A DNA stretch of 64,000 nt from the NCBI RefSeq assembly GCF_004101245.1, contig NZ_SCIN01000002.1, positions 496,001 to 560,000 of the forward strand, given 5' to 3'. The notes below the pieces were generated by a model that saw nothing but the letters and a program-made list of their open reading frames with translations, did no database searches and was not told where the DNA came from. The stretch is from Sphingomonas sp. UV9 (GTDB taxonomy: Bacteria > Pseudomonadota > Alphaproteobacteria > Sphingomonadales > Sphingomonadaceae). A program made the translations under genes and the position numbers. This document shows positions 55,551 to 64,000 of this stretch, piece after piece. Position 1 is the first letter of the stretch. The number at the start of each line of letters is the position of its first letter.

Positions 55551-55647
55551 CTGTTTGGCGGGTGCCCCGAGCCCCGTGGGAGACCCCAGCGTTCGCTGGG
55601 CGACGGGTTATGTTGCGGCAACGGTTTTCCGGCCAGCGATACTCTTG

Positions 55648-55757
55648 GCACCACTCCGGCGGAGGCCGGGGTCCAGCTGGGCGACGTTGCTGATTGAGGG
55701 CAGCTCGTCGTTACTACGATCTTTCCAACTGGGCCCCGGCCTCCGCCGGGGTGGTGG
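55648..55757. repeat. REP-pair family A, copy 8, with partial arm duplication
   Basis: GGCACCACTCCGGCGGAGGC with GTCCAGCTGG, spacer with TTGCTGATTGAG and TCGTTAC, then CCAACTGGGCCCCGGCCTCC. The end GGCCTCCGCCGGGGTG is repeated directly once more at 55757-55772. Confidence 0.88.
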
Positions 55758-55843
55758 CCTCCGCCGGGGTGTGGGCTTGGTTGGTGTGATGCGCTTGGTC
55801 GGTGTGGTGGGGGGATTGCCCATTTCTGATCCGCCCGGCCTTC

Positions 55844-55900
55844 TTGTTCTCCCGCGAAGGCGGGAGCCCAGTCTGGGTCCCCGCCTTCGCGGGGAAACAA
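55844..55900. repeat. REP-pair family B, copy 6
   Basis: TTGTTCTCCCGCGAAGGCGGGAGCCCAG and CTGGGTCCCCGCCTTCGCGGGGAAACAA, nearly identical to copy 5. It lies upstream of the rne terminator. Confidence 0.9.
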
Positions 55901-55930
55901 TCTTGCTTATTGGATATGCTCTCCCCCCTC

Positions 55931-55966
55931 AAAACGAAAACGGGCGCGGCCTTTCGGTCGCGCCCG
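55931..55966 (-). terminator. Intrinsic terminator of rne
   Basis: On the minus strand CGGGCGCG and CGCGCCCG form an 8-bp stem around ACCGAAAGGC, followed by TTTTCGTTTT. It begins 24 bases after the rne stop. Confidence 0.88.
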
Positions 55967-55990
55967 TTCACTGGTGGTGTGCCTCCGGCG

Positions 55991-58918
55991 TTAGCCGAAG
56001 GTGCGCTGCCACCAGCCGCGGCGGGGGGCGCCGTCGGGGTCGTCGTTGCTGTCCGAGGTCTGCAGGTCCTGCGGCTGGACCTCGACCTGTGGCGGCGTCG
56101 TCTCGATCGGCGCAGCGAGCGCATCGCTGGTCGGTGCTGCATCGCCGGCCTCGACCACGGCTGCTTTCCGCGGGCGACCGCGCGGCTTGGCGACCTTGGC
56201 GGGTGCTTCCTCGACGGGTGCCTTCTCCGCGACCGGAGCCTCCACCGCGGCATCGCTCGCCTTGCGACGCGCGCGCTTGGGCTTTGGTGCCGAGGCTTCG
56301 ATGGTCTCGGCGGGGGTCGCGTTCACCTCCTCCATCGTCGCGTCGGCAACCGCAGCGCGGCGGCGACGGCCGCCCTTGGGGGCTGCTTCGGCAACCACCG
56401 GCTCAGCCGCAACCGGCTCGGCGACAACCGGCTCCGGTGCGACCGGCGCTTCCACCTCGGCTTCGACCGCGCGTGGCTTGCGACCACGACGCGACTTCGG
56501 CGCTGCCTCGGAGACCGCCTCGGCGATATTCGTCGCAGCGGCCGCAGCGCGGGCACGCGGACGACGACGCAGCTTCGGCGCATCAGCAACCGCAGGGGTG
56601 GCAACTGCCGGGGCGGGCGCTTCGTCGAAGTCCGGCTCGGCATAGGTCGACTCGACCGGCTCGTACGGCTCCGGCTCGGGCGCCTCGGCGATCAGCTGGG
56701 CATCGTCGATGCTGCTGACGGCGACGCCGGTATCGGACCCATTGCCCTGCTCGTTGCGGCGACCGCCACGACGACCGCGACGGCCGCGACGACGACGGCC
56801 TTCGCCATCCGCGCCGTTGGCCGGCTCGGCTGCTGTCGCGCCTTCGACCACACCGCCAACTTCGACGATGTCGCCCTCGACCTCGTCGATTTCCTCGACG
56901 TTGGTGTCCGACTCCTCGAACGAACCGTCCTCATTGGTGCCTTCGACCGCACCCTCTTCACCGGGACGTGCGCGACCGCGACGCCCACGGCGACGGCGGC
57001 GCTTCTTGCCGCCTTCACCGTCGGCTTCGCGAGCCTCACGCGGCGCGCCCTGTTCGCGGCCACCCTGGCGACGCGGCTGTTCGGCCTCGGCCTCCTCAAC
57101 CTCGTCCTCTTCGATCTCGTCTTCGATCTCCTCGGGGAGGTCGTCCTCGTCTTCCTCGATGATCTGGACGAACTTGGGCGGGTGCGCGGGCGGCGGGCCG
57201 CTGGCCTCGACCGTCATGTGCGCACCCTCTTCGTCCTGGCCGGGGATGATCTCGACGATCACGCCGTAGCGATCCTCGATCTCCGAGATGTCGGCCCGCT
57301 TGCGGTTGAGGATGTAGACCGCGGCCTCCTGGCTCGCGCGCAGCGTCAGCAGAGAACCGCGACCGCGCGCGGCCTCGTCCTCGATGAGACGCAGCGCGGA
57401 GATACCCGACGACGACGCGGTGCGGACCAGCCCGGTGCCTTCGCAATGCGGGCAAGGGCGCGTCGACGCTTCGAGCACGCCGGTGCGCAGCCGCTGGCGG
57501 CTCATTTCCATCAGGCCGAACGACGATATGCGGCCGATCTGGATGCGCGCGCGATCGTTCTTCAGCGCCTCCTTCATTGCCTTCTCGACCTTACGGACGT
57601 TGGAATTGTTATCCATGTCGATGAAGTCGATGACGACGAGCCCGGCCATGTCGCGCAGACGCAGCTGGCGGCCGATTTCCTGTGCGGCCTCGAGGTTGGT
57701 CGCGGTCGCGGTCTGCTCGATCGAATGCTCGCGCGTCGAGCGGCCCGAGTTGATGTCGATCGAGACGAGCGCCTCGGTCGGGTTGATGACCAGATAGCCG
57801 CCCGACTTCAGCTGGACGACGGGATGGTACATCGCCGACAGCTGATCCTCGACGCCGGCGCGCTGGAACAGCGGCACGGGATCGGCGTAATGCTTGATGC
57901 GACGCGCGTGCGTCGGCATCAGCAGGCGCATGAACTCGCGCGCCTGGCGATAGCCGTCCTCGCCCTCGACGATGACCTCTTCGATTTCCTTGTTGTAGAT
58001 GTCGCGGATCGCGCGCTTGATCAGGTCGCTGTCGCCGTAAACGAGCGCGGGCGCCGACGCCTGCAGCGTGGCCTCGCGGATACCGTCCCAGAGCCGTGCG
58101 AGGTAATCGAAGTCGCGCTTGATCTCGACCTTCGAGCGCTGGAGCCCGGCGGTGCGGACGATGCAGCCCATCGAGGGCGGCAGCTGCATGTCGGCCATGA
58201 TCGACTTCAGGCGCTTGCGATCGCCGGCGTTGCTGATCTTGCGCGAAATGCCGCCGCCGTGGCTCGTGTTGGGCATCAGCACGCAGTAGCGGCCGGCGAG
58301 CGACAGATACGTGGTCAGCGCCGCGCCCTTGTTGCCGCGCTCCTCCTTGACGACCTGGACGAGCAGCACCTGGCGGCGATGGATCACGTCCTGGATCTTG
58401 TAGCGGCGGCGCAGATTCATGCGACGTTCGCGCAGGTCCTCGACCGCGGCATCGTCGCTGCTCGACTTGCGCTTGCGGCGCGGGGCGTCGCCCGCTTCGC
58501 CGCCTTCGAGTTCCTCGGCGACGTCGGGATCTACCCCGCCATCGTCCTCGAAGCGCTCGATATCGTCCTCGTCGTCACCCTCGTCTTCGTCCGCGTCATA
58601 GTCGGCGCGCAGGGCTGCCTCCTCGGCGGCATGCTCGGCTTCTTCGCGGAGCAGCGCGTCGCGGTCTTCCTTGGGGATCTGGTAGTAATCGGGGTGGATT
58701 TCGCTGAACGCGAGAAAGCCGTGGCGATTGCCGCCGTAATCGATGAACGCCGCCTGGAGCGACGGCTCGACCCGCGTGACCTTGGCGAGGTAGATATTGC
58801 CTTTCAGCTGCTTGCGTTCGGCACTCTCGAAATCGAATTCCTCGATCCGGTTACCTTTGACGACGGCGATCCGGGTTTCTTCCCGGTGGCGTGCGTCGAT
58901 CAGCATACGCGTTGTCAT
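55991..58918 (-). CDS. rne: Ribonuclease E
   Basis: This 975-residue endoribonuclease starts mRNA decay and processes rRNA and tRNA. The S1 domain (about 30-210) is interrupted by an acidic insert at about 90-150 (EDEGDDEDDIERFEDD). The catalytic DNase-like core has LVINPTEALVSIDINSGRST and IDFIDMDNN, and the zinc link is RPCPHCEGTG. The C-terminal 390 residues are disordered, with acidic stretches, Arg-rich RNA-binding patches (KKRRRRRGRRGRARPG, RRRRGRRGRRGGRR) and an AT-hook-like KPRGRPRK. The last residues RRGWWQRTFG match the GWW motif that binds PNPase in Caulobacter RNase E. GGAG lies 8 bases before the ATG. Confidence 0.96.
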   Translation of the reverse strand: MTTRMLIDARHREETRIAVVKGNRIEEFDFESAERKQLKGNIYLAKVTRVEPSLQAAFIDYGGNRHGFLAFSEIHPDYYQIPKEDRDALLREEAEHAAEEAALRADYDADEDEGDDEDDIERFEDDGGVDPDVAEELEGGEAGDAPRRKRKSSSDDAAVEDLRERRMNLRRRYKIQDVIHRRQVLLVQVVKEERGNKGAALTTYLSLAGRYCVLMPNTSHGGGISRKISNAGDRKRLKSIMADMQLPPSMGCIVRTAGLQRSKVEIKRDFDYLARLWDGIREATLQASAPALVYGDSDLIKRAIRDIYNKEIEEVIVEGEDGYRQAREFMRLLMPTHARRIKHYADPVPLFQRAGVEDQLSAMYHPVVQLKSGGYLVINPTEALVSIDINSGRSTREHSIEQTATATNLEAAQEIGRQLRLRDMAGLVVIDFIDMDNNSNVRKVEKAMKEALKNDRARIQIGRISSFGLMEMSRQRLRTGVLEASTRPCPHCEGTGLVRTASSSGISALRLIEDEAARGRGSLLTLRASQEAAVYILNRKRADISEIEDRYGVIVEIIPGQDEEGAHMTVEASGPPPAHPPKFVQIIEEDEDDLPEEIEDEIEEDEVEEAEAEQPRRQGGREQGAPREAREADGEGGKKRRRRRGRRGRARPGEEGAVEGTNEDGSFEESDTNVEEIDEVEGDIVEVGGVVEGATAAEPANGADGEGRRRRGRRGRRGGRRNEQGNGSDTGVAVSSIDDAQLIAEAPEPEPYEPVESTYAEPDFDEAPAPAVATPAVADAPKLRRRPRARAAAAATNIAEAVSEAAPKSRRGRKPRAVEAEVEAPVAPEPVVAEPVAAEPVVAEAAPKGGRRRRAAVADATMEEVNATPAETIEASAPKPKRARRKASDAAVEAPVAEKAPVEEAPAKVAKPRGRPRKAAVVEAGDAAPTSDALAAPIETTPPQVEVQPQDLQTSDSNDDPDGAPRRGWWQRTFG

Positions 58919-59470
58919 AATAGATTCTCCGCGCGCGCGCCGGGCCTGTCGGCAGCCGTCGCGCGCTTAATGGTGGTGCGGTCGGGCACGGACGCCCGGA
59001 CTCGCGGATGGTGTGCGAAACTGCCTCTGCTCGACGTGCATGTCGCGGGAACTCTCCCTGCGGCGCCCGCACGACCGCGGGTCCGTCGGCGAAAGCCGGT
59101 CGGAGTGCGGGGCGGGGGGAATGCGTCATTCGAGCGTCAACCTGAAGTGCCGCGCCGGCGAAGGATCCGCTGGCGGGCGTGGAGACCAGCGCGTCGCTGG
59201 TGAAAATCCAGGCGACACACGGCTATACGACAGGACTAGCACTGCATACCCGATCTCGCAATGCGCCACATAATGTCGGCAAACCGCCCGCAAACGCGCG
59301 CACTTCGGCCCGAAACGAGGGCGGCGAGGCGCGAAATTGCCGGGTCGGCAACGCCTTGCCGGCAAATCTATGGCAAACGGCAAATTAACCGCACCCTGCA
59401 ACGCGCTCTTGGGACGTGGGGGCTTACCTATCGCTGCAGTGATCGGATGTATCGATCGAAGGGGTGTAGC
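58919..59470. other. Divergent promoter region between rne and the amidase gene
   Basis: This 552-base gap has no credible gene and no family A-D repeat. The 250 bases next to rne are very GC-rich and full of short inverted repeats (for example CCGACCG/CGGTCGG-type pairs near 59070-59120), in line with a structured rne leader. The half next to the amidase gene is less GC-rich. Confidence 0.5.
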
Positions 59471-60709
59471 ATGGCTTTTCGCTGGACCGGCGGCAGTTCC
59501 GCACGGCATGGACGCGGGATGTTCGCGGTAATCGCCCTCATGGCCGGCTGGCTGACGAGCGTCCCCGCCTGGGCGGCGACCGTGCAGAGCGTGTCGATCA
59601 AGGGCGGGCAGGTCGTCATCCGCTTCGACGAAGCGGTCGGCAATGCCGCCAGCCAAATTCTGACCGGGCCACAGCAGATCGCGGTGGACGTGTCGGGCCT
59701 CACGCCGGGGCGCGATTTCGCGGGGCGCGGCGTGGTGACCAGCGTGACGCAGGTGCGCCGCGACACGGGTGCCCGGATCGTGTTCGATCTGGCCGCGCCG
59801 GCGATCGTCACCGATGGCGGGTTCGACTCCGAAGGTCGCGAGCTCACGCTGGCGCTGCGCAAGGTCGACGACACCCAGTTCGTGCAGGCGGGGATTGCCG
59901 GGCCGCTCAACTTTTTCCCGTTCACGTTCGGAGCGAGTGCAAAGCCGAAATACAAGGTGTCGATCGCGGTACCGCCCAAGGCGCGGGGGATGAAACTGCC
60001 GCGCGTGCAGGGTGACGACACGCGGCCGCTGGTGGTGATCGATGCGGGGCATGGCGGCGTCGATCCGGGCGCGATCGGGCCGAACGGGCTGCGCGAGAAG
60101 GACGTGACGCTGAAGGTCGCGCGCGCCATTCGCGACGAGCTGCTCGCATCCGGGCGCGTGCGCGTGGCGCTGACGCGGGACGACGACCGGTATCTGGTGC
60201 TGCGCGAGCGCTACGGCGTGGCGCGGCGACTGAAGGGCGATTTGTTCATCTCGATCCACTGCGACAGCACCGGCTCGGAATTTGCCACCGGCGCGACTGC
60301 GTACACGCTGTCCGAGGTGGCGTCGGACAAGGAGGCCGCTCGGCTTGCCGCGCGCGAGAACAAGGCAGACGTGATCTCCGGCGTGAACCTCGGGGAGGCG
60401 CCCGCGGACGTGTCGTCGATCCTGATCGACCTGACGCAGCGCGAGACGATGAACGCCTCGGCGACGTTCGCGCGGCTGCTCGGGCGCGAGGCGAAATCGT
60501 TGATGCCGCTCAAGGCGAACTTCCACCGGATGGCGTCGCTGATGGTCCTGAAGGCGCCGGACATGCCGTCGATCCTGTTCGAGACGGGGTATATCTCGAA
60601 CCCGCAGGACGCGGCATTCCTCGACAGCGCCGATGGTCGGAACCGGATCGCGGAAAGCGTGACTCGCGCGGTCGAAGTGCATTTCGCGCGGCGGATGGCG
60701 GCGCGGTAG
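59471..60709 (+). CDS. N-acetylmuramoyl-L-alanine amidase, AmiC-like
   Basis: This 412-residue periplasmic zinc enzyme cuts peptidoglycan stem peptides during cell separation. The signal peptide (MFAVIALMAGWLTSVPAWA) is followed by an AMIN domain (about 40-150) that targets the septum, then the Amidase_3 domain: VVIDAGHGGVDPGAIGP (zinc His), GLREKDVTLKVA (zinc Glu), LFISIHCDSTG (zinc His) and ILFETGYISNPQD (catalytic Glu). I chose the ATG at 59471, preceded by AAGGGG; longer frames have no signal. It is divergent from rne. Confidence 0.94.
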   Translation: MAFRWTGGSSARHGRGMFAVIALMAGWLTSVPAWAATVQSVSIKGGQVVIRFDEAVGNAASQILTGPQQIAVDVSGLTPGRDFAGRGVVTSVTQVRRDTGARIVFDLAAPAIVTDGGFDSEGRELTLALRKVDDTQFVQAGIAGPLNFFPFTFGASAKPKYKVSIAVPPKARGMKLPRVQGDDTRPLVVIDAGHGGVDPGAIGPNGLREKDVTLKVARAIRDELLASGRVRVALTRDDDRYLVLRERYGVARRLKGDLFISIHCDSTGSEFATGATAYTLSEVASDKEAARLAARENKADVISGVNLGEAPADVSSILIDLTQRETMNASATFARLLGREAKSLMPLKANFHRMASLMVLKAPDMPSILFETGYISNPQDAAFLDSADGRNRIAESVTRAVEVHFARRMAAR

Positions 60710-60766
60710 GGGCGGGTTGGTTCGCGGGCTCGCGGACAACTATGGGAAAAGCGCTGTTCTCTCCCC

Positions 60767-60869
60767 CCCGTCACCCCGGACTTGTTCCGGGGGCCACCGT
60801 GACGCAAACCAACGGCCGGTAGATCAAGCGGCACGGTGGATGCCGGAACGAGTCCGGCATGACGGTGGG
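60767..60869. repeat. REP-pair family D, copy 2
   Basis: CCCCGTCACCCCGGACTTGT then TCCGGGGGCCACCGTG, mirrored by GCACGGTGGATGCCGGAACG then AGTCCGGCATGACGG. It lies between the amidase and OPT genes, followed by a degenerate single family B arm pair near 60888-60916. Confidence 0.85.
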
Positions 60870-60992
60870 GGTGATCGCCCGCGCTTCCTTGTTCTCACGC
60901 CTTGGCGGGAGAACACACTAGTGACGGTCGATACGGTTTCCTCTGGCCGCGCATCATGCCACAAGCTCTCAAAATTCATTGAGGCGGACTAC

Positions 60993-62969
<1,977 letters not shown>

Positions 62970-62989
62970 GGTCTAGAGCATAGAAAGTT

Positions 62990-63045
62990 TGTTTCCCCGC
63001 GAAGGCGGGGATCCAGACTGGTCTCTTGCCTTCGCGGGAGAACAA
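62990..63045. repeat. REP-pair family B, copy 7
   Basis: GTTTCCCCGCGAAGGCGGGG then ATCCAGACTGGTCTCTTGCCTTCGCGGGAGAACAA. It lies beside family A copy 9 between convergent genes. Confidence 0.88.
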
Positions 63046-63073
63046 GATTTAAGCGTGACCCTGGTTTTATGCG

Positions 63074-63179
63074 TCTCCCCGGCGGAGGCCGGGGTCCAGT
63101 TGGGGGGCGATGCTAACTGAGCGATGCGCTTCGTTACTGCGACCTTGCCAACTGGGCCCCGGCCTTCGCCGGGGTGGTG
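63074..63179. repeat. REP-pair family A, copy 9
   Basis: TCTCCCCGGCGGAGGCCGGG with GTCCAGTTGG, spacer with GATGCTAACTGAGCGATGCG and CTTCGTTAC, then CCAACTGGGCCCCGGCCTTC. The spacer is close to that of copy 6. Confidence 0.9.
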
Positions 63180-63212
63180 CGTTGTGATGGGGTATGGGCT
63201 AACTCTTCCCCC

Positions 63213-64000
63213 TCACGCCATAGCGGCGAGCATGTCCTTGATCGGCACGAAGGCAAACCCCACGGAACTATCCGCGATCCCGTACGGCATGAAGATCGTG
63301 TCGCCATGCTTCAGCGCGCCGCAGCTATAGACCACGTTGGGGACATAGCCCTCGCGGTCCTGGTCCTTGGCGGCGAGGATCGGCTGCTTGGTGCGGCCGA
63401 TCACCTTCGACGGGTCGTCCTTGTCGAGCAGCACCGCGCCGATCGAATATTTGCGCATCGCACCGACGCCGTGCGTCAGCAGCAGCCAGCCCTGGTCGAG
63501 CTCGATCGGCGGGCCGCAATTGCCGATCTGGACCAGCTCCCACGGATATTCGGGCGTCAGGATCTTCTCGCCGTCGTCCCAGTCGGTCAGCGTGTCGGAC
63601 TTGAGCAGAAACAGGTTCTCGCCGTCCTGCCGGCCGATCATCATATACTGGCCGTTCACCTTGCGGGGGAACAGCGCCATGCCCTTGTTGCGCGCGGCCG
63701 GGCCGGTCATCGGCACCAGATCGAACGCCCGGAAATCGCGCGTCCGCATCAGCTCGGACTGGATCACCGAGCCGTTATACGCGGTGTATGTGCCGATCCA
63801 CTCATAGTCGCCGTTCTCGTGCTGGAACCGGACGATGCGCAGATCCTCGAGGCCCTTCGACTGCGCCTGCGTGATCGGGAAGATCACCGTGCCGCTGAGC
63901 GTGCTGTCGCGGTGGCGATAGACGGTGACGGGGCCCTCGGGCATCTCGTCCTCGCCACTGCCGACCGCATCGGTCGCGGTCGCGAACGGCGGCTCGGGGG
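63213..64000 (-). CDS. GH130 family glycoside phosphorylase, N-terminus beyond the window
   Basis: The C-terminal 262 residues of a gene that starts right of the window. Features of the five-bladed propeller GH130 family include LEDLRIVRFQHENGDYEWIG, YTAYNGSVIQ, TGPAARNKGMALFPRKVNGQ and GCGPPIELDQGWLLLTHGVG-like segments with YSIGAVLLDKDDPSKVIGRT. GH130 enzymes phosphorolyse beta-mannosides. Frame continues in phase to the right edge through EDEMPEGP and DAVGSGEDE, so the gene is not broken here. The N-terminal catalytic residues may lie outside, and the exact mannoside is unknown. Confidence 0.85.
   Translation of the reverse strand, partial: PEPPFATATDAVGSGEDEMPEGPVTVYRHRDSTLSGTVIFPITQAQSKGLEDLRIVRFQHENGDYEWIGTYTAYNGSVIQSELMRTRDFRAFDLVPMTGPAARNKGMALFPRKVNGQYMMIGRQDGENLFLLKSDTLTDWDDGEKILTPEYPWELVQIGNCGPPIELDQGWLLLTHGVGAMRKYSIGAVLLDKDDPSKVIGRTKQPILAAKDQDREGYVPNVVYSCGALKHGDTIFMPYGIADSSVGFAFVPIKDMLAAMA

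Larger units (their letters stand above)
55437..55990. other. Repeat-filled gap between rne and the M48 gene
   Basis: This 554-base gap has no gene. From left to right it holds a half copy of family C (55521-55550), a hairpin CCAGCG/CGCTGG at about 55588-55603, family A copy 8, a partial duplicate of an A arm, family B copy 6 and the rne terminator. It is the densest repeat cluster in the window. Confidence 0.8.

Overview
The window is a stretch of high-G+C alphaproteobacterial chromosome, most likely from Sphingomonas or a close relative in the Sphingomonadaceae. Support comes from protein style (an Oar-like TonB receptor, an RNase E ending in a GWW tail, a DUF721/DsbA/DsbA/smc row), from the lepB-rnc-era operon, and from small palindromic intergenic repeats whose arms read CCCCGGCGAAGGCCGGGG. 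I saw no rRNA, tRNA, CRISPR array, prophage or intact insertion sequence. Genus is an inference; no marker gene was compared.

Layout. 1-2805: end of a branched-chain 2-oxoacid dehydrogenase operon (E1 alpha tail, E1 beta, E2). 3048-8844 (minus): thiolase, a Tat-exported GH144-type glucanase and a TonB receptor, possibly one uptake/degradation unit. 9317-12833 (minus): glutathione reductase, a DUF4174 protein, glucose-6-phosphate isomerase. 12959-15584: lepB-rnc-era. 15718-21726: sirtuin, DUF1275 membrane protein, a low-G+C orphan immunity-like gene, class I fumarase, a DUF2501 protein, a probable small structured transcript with a mini-ORF on the minus strand, a proline-rich lipoprotein and a PRC-barrel protein. 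21770-30819: uvrB, ferredoxin-NADP reductase, VOC protein, MBL hydrolase, amidase, two small membrane proteins, a GNAT enzyme. 30809-35119 (minus): an Att-like ABC module (ATPase, FtsX-type permease, CrtC-like lipocalin). 35235-41230 (minus): small monooxygenase, smc, two DsbA-family proteins, DUF721/DciA-like protein. 41257-49312: mutY, serine hydrolase, nudC; LLM oxidoreductase on the opposite strand; HAD phosphatase-dapD-glpX; CPBP protease. 49366-55436: CocE-type hydrolase, an ABC-2 transporter pair, then a DsbA-like protein with an M48 peptidase. 55991-62969: RNase E, divergent N-acetylmuramoyl-L-alanine amidase, OPT transporter. 63213-64000: a GH130 phosphorylase running off the right edge.

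How it works together. Most genes are housekeeping: branched-chain amino acid catabolism, sugar phosphates (pgi, glpX), lysine/peptidoglycan precursors (dapD, amiC), envelope protein folding and quality control (three DsbA-like proteins, M48, CPBP, LepB), DNA maintenance (uvrB, mutY, smc, DciA-like) and RNA processing (rnc, rne, era). Genes inside operons are tightly packed, often with ATGA or TGATG overlaps.

The most unusual content is between the genes. Nearly every gap above about 80 bases between operons holds an inverted pair of short hairpins, in at least four related families (A-D) plus singletons (E-H). One copy lies in frame inside the E2 gene and encodes an inter-domain linker. A second signal worth attention is a minus-strand locus at 20316-20545: a 15-base perfect complement of the 16S rRNA 3' end, an 18-codon ORF, several nested inverted repeats and a strong terminator.
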